Origin: Hyperoodon ampullatus | Taxonomy: Eukaryota; Chordata; Mammalia; Artiodactyla; Ziphiidae | DNA: 64,000 nt | Direction of reading: 5' to 3' | Assembly (NCBI GenBank): GCA_949752795.1 | Contig: OX457061.1 | Location: 4,709,239-4,773,238 of the forward strand | Shown: piece by piece, positions 1 to 12,832 of the stretch | How the letters are laid out: each line of letters begins with the position of its first letter | Numbering within the stretch: position 1 is the stretch's first letter | The notes under the pieces: generated by a model | Told to the model about the DNA's origin: nothing | Databases searched by the model: none | The model's input: only the letters and a program-made list of their open reading frames with translations | Program-made: the position numbers and the translations under genes

Positions 1-2689
1 TTAATCTAACTATCTTGTATCAACCTGTGAGGATAATTATGCACAAATTACTATTTAAACTTGAAGCTTGTCTCCCTTGAACCGGGCCCCATGCTGGTCT
101 GTAAGCTCTTCACTGAAGTCACTCTGAGGGTGATTCTTTCCTCTCCTGCCCTCCCTGAGATACGAGCCTTTCTCCAAAGTGAATACTCTAGTTAGAAGCT
201 TTTAAGAAAAAGGAAAAACACTTGTTTGGCTTCTGATCCCAGAGGTCTTGTTTGACTTGTGGAGAACTGTTCTCTCTGATCCTTGCATGGGAGTTACGTT
301 TCATTTCTCTCTGATGTAGTGAGGACATCTAGCCACTGCTGTTGCTTCATCCTTTCAGATAAAGCGGGATTTCCAGAATGCGGCTCGAGTTTGTGGGTTT
401 GTTAGTGCTTTTCAGGGTTGGGAAGGTGGTGTGAAATGTGTGGGGTGGCGCCTTCACCAAATAGCTTCTGTTATATTGACTGTGAGATGCCATTGATTGT
501 AAGACGCATCATTATGTTATGTACCACCGGGAAAACACGAGAAAGAGTGCTGCCAAAGAGAATTTTCAGATGTATCTTGATTTCAGAAGGTTTTAGAATA
601 AATGAAATATGGTATATTGATAATGGAGCTGGTTACAAAATCCTTAGCTTTTGATGCATTTTCACTGAAGTTGTAGAGATGTGGATTTGGAGGGCCCAGA
701 CATTTTTGTCAGTGTCCTTTACATGACCTTCCAGTTGCTAAAAAAAAAAGTAATGCACTTTGCCTCTCTGTGCAGAGTAGGAAGAGGGGACCGGAATCCT
801 TATCATGCATATTGTATCATGTTTTTATGTATGACTTTTGAATGATCTCATATGATCAACATATTTCATTCAGCCTGATATTAAGATTTTACTTTTAAGC
901 TGGTGGCTAAGTCTCACAAAATTCTTAACGTTAAAAAAAATAGGATTGTCACTTTTCATATTTTTCCCTTGAGCACAGAATATTCCATTGTATTTGTTGC
1001 CTCACTGGAAGCCATAGTGGTGACAGCTTCATCCTTGTTGTCAAGAAGGGGCTGAGAAAGTGGAGGGGGACGTCGATTATTCAGCATCTTGAAGAAAGAT
1101 AAACTTGGTTTTCTGCCTTCAGGGGGCTTATGAGTCCTAAACTCAGGGAGTCTTTTCACTTTGATGAGTAATGTTTAGGACTACCTGCTAGAAAATCCCA
1201 GATATATGCAGAATTTTCTAGTCACTGGCTAATTTAATATCTGAGAAATTGAAATTTTGGCTTCCCGTTGGCTTTGCCACGTGCTTATATTTATCCTAGA
1301 GAAAATGAAGTGTACTGAGGTCCCACTTAAGTTATTCCTGATTATTTCAGGCAGAAGGAAACTGGCTACAAACGCAGGAGAATATTTAAGTGCCCAGCTC
1401 TGTGTTCCCTCTTTAAGGCACACCTAGCACTCCTGGAGAAATTGCTCACAGCAGAGCACAGCCCAGAGTCCCATCCGTGATCGCATTTGGACCTCCCAGA
1501 GACTTGCACATCAGGCCAGTTGAGCATGGTGGTCCCTGTTTGCTTGCTGGTGCAGAGGCAGGTGCCTTGCCTGAACCCTGAGATAGCTGAGCCCGGGGCT
1601 CTTTCCACGATCCCACCCCCTCTCTCGCCCCTTAGAGGTGGATGAGACCCAAACAAGCCCCAGGACTTTAAATAATCCTGCTTAATGGGGTTGGCTGAGG
1701 ATTACCTCACGTGACGCAGGCTGATGTTTACTTTTACCTTTTCTAGGCTTATCTGGTTTCAAGGAAAATAAGCAAAAGGGGGGCATTTATTGGGTGTTTT
1801 ATGGGACCAGCAGGCAGGAAATGGAGCCAGGGTTTCCAGGGGGATGGCACTGAGAACCAGAAAGAGGTCAGGAACCAGAGCAACGCCTCTGCCTGTCTCG
1901 GTACTCTAGGACTCATGGTCCCTTGTCCCTGGCTCTCTGTGTGTCTCCATCAGGCTTTTCTGTCTGCAGATGGGTGCACTCGGTCGGGCAAGACAGCTTC
2001 ATGGCCTTGGCGTTTGCATCACCTCAGTTGATGTGAGCAGTAGGGGCTGGACGAAGAACCTTGCAGTTCCACTTTCCACGAGGGAATCTGGAATCAGCTG
2101 TCTGTTCTGGTCCAATGAATGTGCCCATGGAGTTGGGGCGGACAGTTCTTAGAGGAAGGAGTCATGCTGAGCCAGTCAGAAGCTTCCTCCGCACGTCATG
2201 AATCCTCGGGGACCATGGCTATGCCTTCCTCTCTTACTCTGAAAGTCAGAAAGTTGCTTTTCTGAAATGGCTCATGCCTGCTTGGAAGTTGGTGATGTTT
2301 TCACCCAGCAATTCTCATGTAGTCGCAGGGACGGGGGATGGGTCGCCGTGTGAGCGTTTACCAGGGCGCCCACTGATGACGTTGAGGTCGGCGCCTCCTT
2401 TATGCCGTCATGATGGCCCCAACCAGGCGTCCGTGCAGATGTAGGAAGATTAATCTTTGTTTCTCACAGGAGCAGTGTGCGTTGTAGGACTAATAATGAG
2501 CTGTAAAAACTGCCATTATTTGTCCTACCTAATGAAGTTACTTAATGAAGGCATAAAATAAACAATGTGCCATAATTATCGTGGTGGAAATGGGAGCAAA
2601 TGTTATGTCAGTTATGTTTGAGGGTAAAACTGCAAAGCTAGATACACAGAATATGACACGACGATTGAGCACCTGGGCTCTGTCTGATG
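1..2689. other. Unique intronic DNA
   Basis: No gene, no clear repeat and no structured element was recognised here. Short open frames (for example 418-654 and 1801-2031) show no recognisable protein and no splice context. Confidence 0.5.
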
Positions 2690-2892
2690 CCAGCTTCAAG
2701 CTCTGCCTCTCTGCCAAGTCCTTCCTGGGTGTCCTGGGGGTGAGTGACGAGCCCCTCTGCGCTTCCTCATCTGCGAAGGGGGCCTAACCATAGCAGCCTC
2801 CCCACTGGGGTGTTGTGTGGCTTCTGTGAATTCATATGCCTGCAGCACTTTCAGTGGTGCCTGACATATAATAAGGGCTCAGTAAATAGCTC
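2690..2892 (+). mobile_element. MIR-like SINE
   Basis: The stretch has the MIR order: a degraded CTCTGCC...CTTCCTCATCTG core, then GCCTGACATATAATAAGGGCTCAGTAAATAG, which is the characteristic 3' tail (quoted only in part as GGGCTCAGTAAATAG). It is old and diverged. Confidence 0.6.
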
Positions 2893-3802
2893 CTTTTCTT
2901 AGCAGGACTACTCGTTACAGTTGCGTCGTGATGGAGACTTGACTAAAATGAGATTTTTGCACTCTCTGTGGATTTAGTGGTCCTGGCTGCTCTGTTGACC
3001 CAGTGAACACGTGGGTAACGAGCAGTCCTCCCTCCATTGGTGTAATATTAGTCCACATGCCTCCCCCTTCCTAGTGTTCTGTCTTGGAAGCCGCTTAGCA
3101 GTGCTGTGAGTGAGCGGAAGGCATCTTAGCAGCAGGTTTCATTTGTGGTTTGGAGTCTGAGTTGACCCACATCTAAATCCTTGTTGATTTAATCGTCTTT
3201 GCTGTCCTGTTTGATCTTGTAAATATTAATTTTGTCTGGTTGTACATGTGGTTTTCAGTGGTCCCAAGGTTAATTACCGTTTATAAAGGTTATAAAGTTG
3301 TTTATAAAGTTCTCATAGAAGGTGAGGCACATTGTGGAGGACTTGCAGCTCAGTCCTGGTTTAGGCCCGCAGACTTGCAATCACACTTGATGAGCATTAG
3401 TGAAAAAATGATCTCTATCAAGCCAAATTCTTGATAAATTTGGCTCCCGACCCTTCTGCTGGAGTCTTCTGTTTCAGGAAGTATTTGGAACATAGCTCTT
3501 TTGCGTCTTTTCTGCTTTGTGGACGGAAGTGAGGAGTACCTCATCTCGTCTCCTGAGAATGCTTGGCACAGCCCCAGCACGATCCTTTAGGACATGTTTC
3601 TGGAGGGCCTTGTGTGCTGGACCCTGTGGGGCCCTGGAGAAGACCAGGCCGCCTTTGCAAGGCTTCCGGTGCAGTGAGCGGAGAGCAGGACACATCTGCG
3701 GGGTCCAGAGCAGAGGGGCCGTAACCACACCGGGGAGGCTCAGAGGGCCTCTGAGGGTCTTCTGGAGGAGACGACCCTGGTCAGTACACCCTGAAGAAGA
3801 CT

Positions 3803-3833
3803 GGGGGCGGGGGGGGGGTGGGCCGGGGGCGGG
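3803..3833 (+). repeat. G-rich tract with G-quadruplex potential
   Basis: Five runs of three or more G (about 5, 10, 3, 5 and 3 bases) are separated by one or two bases on the + strand, which is the sense strand of MED27. This satisfies the usual G3+N1-7 quadruplex pattern. Folding is an inference. Confidence 0.75.
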
Positions 3834-4027
3834 CGGTGTTGACGCCCCTGAAAGATGTCCGTGCTTTTGACAGGCAGACATGGAGGGTGGGGAAGAAAAT
3901 GGGAAGAACATTCCAAGTGGAAAGTGCAGTGTGAGCAAATGTTAAAAAACAAAAACAAAAAGTTAAAGTGCTAAAAAACTAGGTTTCTGAACTTGCCGAT
4001 CTGAAAAAATGAGATTCCCATACCACC

Positions 4028-4045
4028 TTCTTCTTCTTCTTCTTC
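4028..4045 (+). repeat. (TTC)n microsatellite
   Basis: About six tandem TTC/CTT units, in an otherwise unremarkable AT-rich stretch. Confidence 0.9.
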
Positions 4046-4394
4046 CCATATCATTTTTACTTTTGATTACTTGATACCTTTTAAATAGATTAACTTTTTT
4101 CCTTAATATATTTTCTTTGAAAAGGAAACTTTGTGACTTCTTTAATGATTAATTATGTATGGGTTTTCTAATAGACATTGTAATACAGAGCTACTAATGT
4201 GCAAAACAGTGTTCACCTGGGAACAGCCCAGGACTCAGCTGGTAGACACCATCTTACACACTTTGGTGAACTCTGTATTCTGCTAATGAGACTTGACTGG
4301 TTTGCCTGGAACGTAACGCACACAAAGGAGAACAGTAGGAGGAAGCAGAGCAGTAACATCGGGATTGTGGCGCCAGAGTTTCAAACTTGCATTC

Positions 4395-4600
4395 TAGAAC
4401 CTGGCTTTCTGGGTTCATAGCCTGCTTCTGCCATTTCCTGGCTGTGTGACTTCTGCCATGTTGCTTAATGTCTCTGTGCCTCAGTTTTTGCATGTAAATT
4501 GGGGTAATAGTGTCCTCCTCATTGAGTTATTGTGAGGATTGAGATAATATCTATGGATTACTCCCTGTAGGGTTTGGCATGTAGTAAGCACTCACTAGAG
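4395..4600 (+). mobile_element. MIR SINE
   Basis: Nearly full-length MIR. In order it has a TTCTGCCA...TTTCCTGGCTGTGTGACTT box, the core CTCTGTGCCTCAGTTTTTGCAT, GTTATTGTGAGGATTGAGATAA, and the tail GGCATGTAGTAAGCACTCA. The match to the remembered MIR layout is good. Confidence 0.8.
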
Positions 4601-5608
4601 TGTCCGTGTCCGTGTGTATAAGAAAGAAGCATTTTCCTCTAACCAACCCGCCTTTTTCCCCCACTTCCCCAGAAGCCCCCGTCTGTATTCAGATCTTCGG
4701 TGCTTAGTGTAAAGAAATTAGCACCTCCCGCCCTATTACTTTCTTTTCCTTACTGTGTTTTTCTTTATAGCCTAGCTAACTAACAGGTTTCTGAGCCACC
4801 TTTCCATGGAATTATTAAGTGGCCGATTCATAAAGAACAGGATGGAGCAGTAATTTCGCTTGACCTGGAGTGTGGTGTGGAGAATCTCACTGCTCCTAAG
4901 TTTGACTGGGTTTTGTTACGGAGAGATTTTTTTTTTTTTTCTCATTGTGTGTATATTTAAGTCTTACCTTTGAGATGTTAGTTACGCACAGAGTTATTAG
5001 GCTTTAACCTGAGAGCCATTGTATATTTCAAAAAACACACACAGTGCATGACTACTAGATAGCCACTGTGTGGAATTAATCTTTCATTATGAAACCTCAA
5101 AAAAGGGACTGTTTGCAGATGAAATGTCAGCCCTTCTCCAAGATGTTTTGGTTTTGCTTGTGAAGCAGAAGTTTGTAGACAAATAGCTGACCCCTTTTAA
5201 AGGAAATGTGAAGGAATAAAACTGTCTTAAGGCAACTCTCCTGGAGTCAAGAGATACGGGTACTGCTGATGCGGGTTTCCTCCCTCGCAGTCCCTTTTCT
5301 GTGTGGCCACATCCATCTCTGCTTGTGACAGCTTTGCTGTGTGCAGCTTGCACGTATCACGGCCAAGCTAATGCTAGGGCTGGATGAAATGAGTCAGAAA
5401 GTGAATGGTAGCCCTGTTACTCTCTCCTGTTGCCCTTTTTCCTGGACCACAGTTCGTTTTATTTTATGGTTCCTCTTTTGCACAGTTGATCATAAGCTGA
5501 ATGCCCCGTCACGGTTAAGATGGCAAGGGAAGAGGCCTGCTCTGGCACTTCAGGCTCCTCCATTGCAGTTCGTCTGGCACGTGACATACTCATTTTAGGA
5601 ATCCAGAG

Positions 5609-5811
5609 CAGTGCTCACCAATAGCACCTCCTGTGATGATGGAAATATTCTCTAGGTTACTCCTGTAACTGTTGACATGTAACATGTATTATTGACATGT
5701 AACTTGGAGTGTGGCTAGTGTAAACTGAGGGACTCCATTTTTAATTTTTTTTAATTAAATTTAAATTACGTAGCCACATGTGGCCAGTGGCCACTGTATC
5801 GGATGACACAG
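5609..5811. mobile_element. Non-autonomous hAT-type DNA transposon (MER-class), complete
   Basis: The element starts CAGTGCTCACCAATAG and ends as the inverted complement of a similar terminus (..GGATGACACAG), giving degenerate terminal inverted repeats. It is flanked by an 8-bp duplication with one mismatch, ATCCAGAG (5601-5608) and ATCTAGAG (5812-5819), the hAT duplication length. The internal AT-rich stretch and GCCACATGTGGCCAGTGGC are typical of old MER-class Charlie derivatives. The exact family is not assigned. Confidence 0.7.
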
Positions 5812-6362
5812 ATCTAGAGGCTGGAAAGAACTCTGGGCCATATAGACCAGTGCTATAACCCTCCTTTTTATTGAACTGTGCATATTTCCACGGTCTTGAT
5901 GTCTGGCTCAGGGATGTGGGCAAGAGATGGCCTAGGTCTTTGAAAAGTATTGTAATGATGGGATGAGGAAAGAAAGCGGACCCTCAGTTAAAGCGTGTCA
6001 GTCTGTGGCTAAGACAAGCCCTCTCTTCTCCCCAACATTGTCAGATTTTAGAACGAAGTACATGTGGCATTTGGGCTAATCCTTGCAGAAATCCGTGTAC
6101 CAGCCAGCTGTAATTCTACTCCTTTCTTTCCCACTCAAGAAAGCTTACTGAAATGCACATGAGTGGCAGACATGTTAGAGGGATAACCTTGAATCTGATC
6201 TGTTTATCAGTAAATAATTGACAGTCTCACGCACTCTAACTGTTACTGGGAACACATTACTTGGGAAGCATCTCACAATTGATTATAAAAGCTACTGTCT
6301 TGACACTTGAAAAGGATAGATTGATTAGAGCGTTGGCAGCAGTATGTGTGTGTTGGGTGAGG

Positions 6363-6427
6363 TATATGTGCATGGGGGTGTGTGTGTGTATGTGTATATA
6401 TAGGTATATGTATATGTATGTATGTGT
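6363..6427 (+). repeat. (TG)n/(TATG)n simple repeat
   Basis: Imperfect TG, TATA and TATG tandem units, likely polymorphic. The open frames read through it on both strands are artefacts of this repeat. Confidence 0.85.
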
Positions 6428-6494
6428 TGAATCTAGGGTTTTCTTGGACAAGTTATGATTGATAAACGCTGATTGAGGCCATCACTGAGTCTTT

Positions 6495-6720
6495 TCAGTC
6501 ATTCATCCAGTAGGTATTGAATGCCTACTGTATGCTTAGATGTTGTCAATATAGTAGTGAAAAAAGTCTTCAGGTCCTTGCCCGTGCGGAGCTTTCATTC
6601 TCGGTAGGGGTGGGGGGTACAAATAAAAAATGTAAATAACATCAGGTAGTAAGAAGTGCTTTAAAGACACACTAAAGCAGGAAGAAAGGTTAGGGACAGA
6701 TGGGGGTGGGGCTCCTTTAG
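6495..6720 (-). mobile_element. L2 LINE fragment
   Basis: On the + strand it reads as the reverse complement of L2: TCATTCATCCAGTAGGTATTGAATGCCTACTGTATGC (in part), then CTTGCCCGTGCGGAGCTTTCATTCT, with AAATAACATC and an AGTAAGAAGTGCT motif further on. It is old. Confidence 0.6.
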
Positions 6721-6899
6721 GTGGGGAGCCGGGAGGCCTGTGTGAGAGGCAGGGGCTTCTTGCAGGGAGCTACCGGGCAGAGCCTTCCCTACAGAGAAAC
6801 GGCGAGAAATCCAACGCAAGAGTCCTTTGAAGGCATTCTGCTACAGTTGTTGCTGTTAGTATCTTTTACTGTCAAAGGAAGATACTCCGCATCTGTAAT

Positions 6900-9290
6900 T
6901 TATATTGACTTCCTAGTGTTCTCTTCCCCATGAATATGACAGGGCCTGGACCCTGTCTCTTGCAGTGACTTCCCTTGTTGGACATTTGCAGCCAAAATCA
7001 GGTTGTAAATTGCCACCTGCGGCCTGCCTTCTTCCTGCCACGGCGATGTCCTGGGTGGTGAGCCGTTGGTGGCCCCTGCCCTCCTTAGCCTGGCATTCCG
7101 ACCGCAGCCCACCCTGGCTGCCTCTCCCACCTGTCGCCCTAAGTGTACCCTCCTGTAGGCAGACTAGTCAGTCTTCTGTCAACTTGGATTCCACATTTCC
7201 CTTTTGCTGATACTGTGCCTCTTCTGAAACATCCTTTTCTCCTCACTTTTTCCCAAATCCTCCCTATCCCAAAAGGCCCACCTGCCCTCACCTCTTCTGG
7301 GATGCTTTCCCATGTCACCTGCTTGTGACTGGACCCCTTGTTTCCTGATTCATGGTTAAGTACCATTTGTATTACATCACAAGTAATGCCCCGATGTTTG
7401 TTGAATTGGTAATAAATATGATCAGGCCTGTTCCACAGTGTAAGAAACATTTTATTCCTCCAATTCCTTGGGCTCAAGAACACTTTGTGGTGTTAGGTTT
7501 AAGAAAAAGGAATAACTTTATTTTAAAACCGTGTAAAACCTGTGTGTACACACACACATCCCAACTCTGGTTTCTTTTGAAGAAATTTTACCTTTTCTTG
7601 CTCTCTTTGGATTGCCTCCATTTCTTTCTGGCAGTGTTTTCACTTTTCTACTTTTCCCGAGGATTGAATGTGTGGTTAGGGTAACGTGGGGTTCTGGGAA
7701 CCAGCCTTGTCGACAGTTGGTGGAGCAGAAATAAGTATCAGCTGCTGAGTGCTCGAATTGCTGTGTTTCTTTCTCAACCCTTTCTGATTGTAAGGTCCTG
7801 TCCAGGTCTCAGCGTTCTGTGATTGTGTATATTTTCCTGGTTGGGCCAGCCTAGTTCTCTGCTGAACACTGGGCCGGGTCTCACTAACTTGTCACCGAGA
7901 AGTGCAGGAGCAGTGAAGCATCGACGCTGGTGATCTTCCAGCCCCTTGCACGATGTCTCCCTTCATGGGGCTCTAGAATCACCACTTTGCTGCTGTTCTG
8001 GCTCCAAAGATGAGCACATGCACACAGAATCTCATCTCAGGAATACTGAAGTTTCTCCTTGATTTTTCCCACAGTCGGCAGAGCCTGATTTAGGGCCGCA
8101 TCAGGATTAAGTAAGATTACCAGCATCTTCTTTCCACCTCTCCTGTGTATCTTGTATGAATGTGTCCTAATAACTATTGATATCAAGTTCATCCCTCAAG
8201 AAGCCAAGACCGACCTTTAGTGTCCTGCTGAGGTTGCAGTTTTATGATGTGTTTTCCTTGCAAGTAAAATCAATTGAGATAAATCTCGGTAACTTTTTCT
8301 GCACAGTGAGATGGTTAGGCTCTGCTGCCGTGGTAGGTTCCTCCCTCTACAGGGCACGCTCTTGTGTCCCATGCAAGGTTGTTTCACCAAAATTCATTGG
8401 TGATCCACTACTCTTAAAGGTTATGCTTAATCACATTTCAGGGAGATTGAAGAAGATACCAAATTGCCCAGGCACCGGAGTTGACCCTGTGCTCTCCTTT
8501 GGCGCTGTTTGCTTTTAACAGCACATCTCTAATTAACTAAGCAGTTACACCAATGCTTAAAGGGCAGAAACCCAGTGTGCATTTTTTAGCCTGAAAATTA
8601 GTCACAGCTAATTTTCTGTGGTTTAGGAATGGTCTGCTTTGCTTCTGGAAATTGTAACGTGAGTGATGAGACCCCAGCATGCTGCCAATCCCTGCTTCCC
8701 TCCCCCGTGACCAGGGTGTCGGATGAAGGACAGACCGTGGCCACAGAGTGGGCTGGCTTATCCATGTGGCTGAAGGGCCAGGATGACGGGCCCAGAGGGC
8801 TTCTGCTGTTGGCCTTTCATGTTAAGCCTGGTACAGTAGAACAGATGGAGGGGAAGGGGCCTCCTTGACAGTTTGGAAGGTGGGGACCTTTAAGTTAGGA
8901 GGAATCAAAAGAACAGTTTAGTTATTAATGGCGTCTGTGTGACAGCTTGACATTCTGTAATTGTCCATAGAGACCAAGCTACTTTGGAATGGTGTTCTTG
9001 CAAATGTGTCATATTAAAAATTTTTTTTCTAATAAGGAGGACTGTTCTGATTTGAGTAGTTCTGAAAAATTTCACATTACTTATTAAACATCAGCAGTAG
9101 GAATATTTTCCCTTGCCAAGTGTTTGACTAGAGGGTTAGAAACAAGAGTAATTGAGATTCCTGCATTCAAGAAACATTTTTTTCAATCCTGAGAGAAGAA
9201 TTTTGGTTGGAAAATCTGTAATGTGACTTAGTATCTTGAGGGATCATGTTGAGAGTGCAAGATAGGGAAAATTTCGGGGGAGGCAGGAAG
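6900..9290. other. Unique intronic DNA
   Basis: No gene or assignable repeat was recognised in this 2.4-kb stretch. The open frames here (up to 114 codons) have no recognisable domains. Confidence 0.45.
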
Positions 9291-9294
9291 TAGT

Positions 9295-10260
9295 TAATTA
9301 TTATTTTCAAAGTAATATGTGCTTATTTTTCCAATCTGAAAAACGGAGAAGCAGAAAGAAGAAAAAAAGTCATCTATAATCCCTTTACTTAGTTTAGCAC
9401 CGTTAACACTTTAATATTCTTTCCTTCTAGTCTTTTTTCCTAGGTAACTGTTTTTGTGTTTAGCTTTGTTGTATTCATTCTTCATATACAATCAAAACTG
9501 CCCCCACCCCGTTTCCCATTATATCTCAAGAATTTTTTTAATGATATTGTAACATTATTCTGTAGTATTCAGAAAATTTAAATTTTAAAAACTATAATAT
9601 TCTATTCAGGACATGTACCATAGTTTCCCATACTATTTCCCTGTTAGATTGGACATTTAGTTTACCATTGTTACAAATATTGATGGGATAAACATCTTCA
9701 TGCACAAAGTTTTATCTTTGCTTAGGAGTACTTTCTAAGAATAGAGCCCCTGAAGTATGATTTATTGGGTCAAAGGGTATGGATTTTTTTATTTTTCAGG
9801 ATTTGGACAGGCTTTATTATGAAACCATAGGTTACCAGTTGAACTACTGCAGAGGTGCCAAGTGGTCTAAGATATGTGTGTGTGTGTTTCTGTTCTTCAC
9901 TTCTGAAAATTCCATTTAGCTCTTCTTTGTATCTGCTCTTTCTTTGTTGAGACTTTCTGTTTTTCTATTCATTTCAAGAGTGTTTGCCCTTACGTGTTGG
10001 AACATTTTTATAATAGCCATTTAATGCCTTTGGCAGAAAATTCCAACATCTCTGTCATCTTGTAGTGGTATGTTTACCTTACCTATTTGAATTGAAATTT
10101 TCCTTATCATTTATATGCCAAGTAATGTTGGATTGTATCCTAGACATTTTCATGATTACGTTAGGAAACTGTTTAAATTCTGTGGAGAGTATGGATATTT
10201 TTGTTTTAGCAGGCAGTCGACCCCGTTGGGTTTTAGACTGCGGGTTCAGATCGGCCTTCA
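9295..10260 (-). mobile_element. Ancient L1 (L1M-type) fragment
   Basis: The + strand reads as the complement of an old L1 3' region: GAGAAGCAGAAAGAAGAAAA, CATCTATAATCCCTTTACT, CTTTCCTTCTAGTCTTTTTT, then TTTAGTTTACCATTG and GATTTATTGGGTCAAAGGG. It continues into L1-like AT-rich sequence that includes AACATCTCTGTCATCTTG. Subfamily uncertain; strongly diverged. Confidence 0.6.
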
Positions 10261-11137
10261 ATGGGTTGTGGTTTCAGTGCTTTGTTTTCAAAGGCTTTGT
10301 GTGGCTATTCCAGTCTGTTTCATGTTTATGCCTCTCCGTGTTTGTGACTTGGTGTCCCATAGTCGAGTTGTTAAGTAAGAATCTATTTTATGCTCTCCAG
10401 GGGCAAACCCATGCTTGTACAGGAGTTCATCAACAACTTTAGGAGTTTGCTTCCCCAGGCACACCTTTTTCTGCCATCTCTCTTGCTTTCTGGTTCTGTG
10501 GGCCTCTCCTTTCTGGTCCATGGCTAGAAAGCTGGGGCTTTATTTGCCCTGCCCTGATACGTATTTCCCACTGTTGCATTTGGGACAAAGTAATGGGAGG
10601 GCAGAGAGAGAATGAAAGGGTGGGGCATGTTCCTCCACTCCCTCTGGTCTACAGCTCTTCTGATTGGAAAGGAAATTTACCTCCCCTCAAAATTTTAGGC
10701 CCTTTTGGTTTCCCATTGCAGCTGCTAATGCTGTTGTCACTGCCACTGCTACAGTTGCTGAGGAGCTGGGACATGAGAGGATGGAGAGAAGAAAAAAGCC
10801 CAACAGCTGACGATTCTGCCCACTCTCTCTGAACTGGGTGACCCTTTTCCCACTCTTTGAGCCAGAACTAGAGATGCATACTTCCAGTTTGGGGCAGCAT
10901 TGAGTTCAGGCTGGGGGATACTAGAGGATAAACAGATGGTTTGCTCATCCCTGGTTCAGTGGTACTTTGCTTTCTGGTCTTCTTCCTTAATTCATCTGCT
11001 ACTGTTTACTTCTCAGACTCCTCAGATAACTGCTCCGTACCTGCTGTCCAGGTTTTATAGCTGCAGTCAGTGGAGAGGCAGGGTGGAGAATGCTCACTCT
11101 TACCTGGGTCTGATATGAGGTATGGATTTTTAAAAAC
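10261..11137. other. Probable old L1-related or unique DNA
   Basis: This stretch lies between two L1M-like pieces of the same orientation and may be internal L1/HAL1 sequence, but I could not match it to a recognisable segment. No gene is supported. Frames at 10065-10442 and 10593-10832 are unsupported. Confidence 0.35.
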
Positions 11138-11245
11138 ACTCTTGGTACATATTACCAACTGGCTTTCCAAAATGACTATACCACTTGACAATCCATGGCA
11201 ATATCAGTTGGCCCGTTTATTTCAGTGTGTGAAAAGGTGAGTATT
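11138..11245 (-). mobile_element. Ancient L1M fragment
   Basis: TACCAACTGGCTTTCCAAAA, then ACCACTTGACAATCC and GGCAATATCAGTTGG, is the complement of an old L1 3' segment. Confidence 0.5.
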
Positions 11246-11954
11246 GGAAAAAATTGTCAAAATAAGACAAAAATATTCCCATCTTTACTTAGTTGATAGG
11301 TGAACCACAGCAGCTTACTGTGTTTATTTCCTTAATTAGTAGTGAGATTGAACTTTCACCTCTATATTATTTCCTAGGTGTATTTCTTTTCTTCTCTTTA
11401 TTTGTCAATTCAGATCATTGCCTATTAATTTGCTAAGTTTAGACATATAAATGTATTTATATCAGGATCAGGTTTGGCTGTAGATGCCATAGTCCTTTCA
11501 AAATATTCCAGGGTTGGTAACGGGAGCTCCATATTGTCAGGGACCAAGGTTCCGTTTATCTTAGTGCTTTGCCATGCATAACTTTCATTCCCAAGTTGTC
11601 CGGTATGGCTGCTGGAGCTCCAGCCATCATCACATTCTCATTCCTAGCAGCAACCTGGAAGAAGAAAGAGCAGAGGGCAGTCATCGTGAGCTTTTAAGGT
11701 TTCGCAGAAGCTGCCAGAACATTTTGTTTGTTGATCAGAACTTAGACACTTGGCTATACCTAGATGCAAGGATTGCTGAGAAATACAGTCTTTTGGCTGG
11801 GCAGCAGTGGCTCCTGTTTAAAAACTTGGGCTTCTGTTTCTAAGAAAGTAAAGGAGAATAGATATTGACAAGTAGTTGGAAGTGGCTGCCACAGTATTGC
11901 TTTCTGTGGAATTGTAAGATAATATCTGTTTGTTGTAAAACAAACAAGCACAGA

Positions 11955-12453
11955 GGTCTAAAAAGTAAAAAGTAAAGGGCTAGGGTGGGGTTCCTTCCCA
12001 CCCTTTTACCCCTACCACTCAGATGTAACCACTTTTTTTTTCCTTTTTTTGATATAACCACTATTAACAGCTTGATGAATAGTTCTCTAGGACCTTTTCC
12101 TGTGTGTGTGTGTGTAATTAACAACAACAAAAGTGGATCTTACTAAACATCTTATAATTCTCTTTCATTCAGTAATATATCATATAGATCATATGTATGT
12201 ACACCATACATATGCTATTCCACTATATGGATATAGCCACTATATTTTACTTTCTCATATTGATAGACAGGTTGCCTAGTTATTTTATACTTAAAAATAT
12301 GCTGCAGGGAGTATTCTTGAACACATATCTTGGCATACTTTGTGCAAATATTTTTCATTAACATTATTACTATTAAGGTTTTTTGCTTTTGTATATATTC
12401 TTCCCAATTTGTTGCTTGCCTTAGATTTTGTTATATATATATTTCTTTAACCC
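11955..12453 (-). mobile_element. Ancient L1M fragment, part 1 of a split copy
   Basis: The + strand shows TTACCCCTACCACTCAGATGT-type sequence, TTTCATTCAGTAATATATC, ATTCCACTATATGGATATAG and a diverged GTTGCCTAGTTATTTT, the complement of an L1M 3' region. It is interrupted by a CHR SINE and resumes at 12843. Confidence 0.6.
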
Positions 12454-12463
12454 ACAGAAGTTT

Positions 12464-12832
12464 GTTTTGTTTTGTTTTTTTGTTTTTTTAAAAATAAATT
12501 TATTTATTTATTTAGTTAGTTTTAAACTTTTGGCGTGTTGGGTCTTCGTTGCTGCGTGCAGGCTTTCTCTAGTTGCAGCGAGTGGGGGCTACTCTTCGTT
12601 GCGGTTCACGGGCTTCTCATTGTCGTGGCTGCTCTTGTTGCAGAGCATGGGCTCTAGGCGCACAGGCTTCAGTGGTTGTGGCTTGCGGGCTCTAGAGCTC
12701 AGACTCAGTGGTTGCGGCGCATGGGCTTAGTTGCTCTGCGGCATGTGGGATCTTCCTGGGCCAGGGGTTGAACCCGTGTCCCTTGCATTGGCAGGCAGAT
12801 TCTTAACCACTGCGCCACCAGGGAAGCCCCCT
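12464..12832 (-). mobile_element. Long-form CHR SINE (tRNA-derived)
   Basis: Read on the minus strand, it starts GGGGCTTCCCTGGTGGCGCA and ends in an A-rich tail (TTTATTTATTTA and T runs on the + strand). The tRNA-like head keeps a B-box-like GGTTCAAC. It is flanked by a 10-bp duplication, ACAGAAGTTT, at 12454-12463 and 12833-12842. It lies inside an old L1 and so is younger than it. Confidence 0.9.

Larger units (their letters stand above)
2893..4390. other. Unique intronic DNA with a G-rich tract
   Basis: No gene was recognised. Overlapping open frames at 3474-3938 (minus) and 3517-3870 (plus) occupy a GC-rich patch and look like chance frames. The patch contains a dense G tract (listed separately) and a short TTC microsatellite. 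Confidence 0.5.

Noticed and set aside
3474..3938. 154-codon minus-strand frame
   Set aside because: It sits over the G-rich tract and has a mirrored frame on the other strand. Low complexity.
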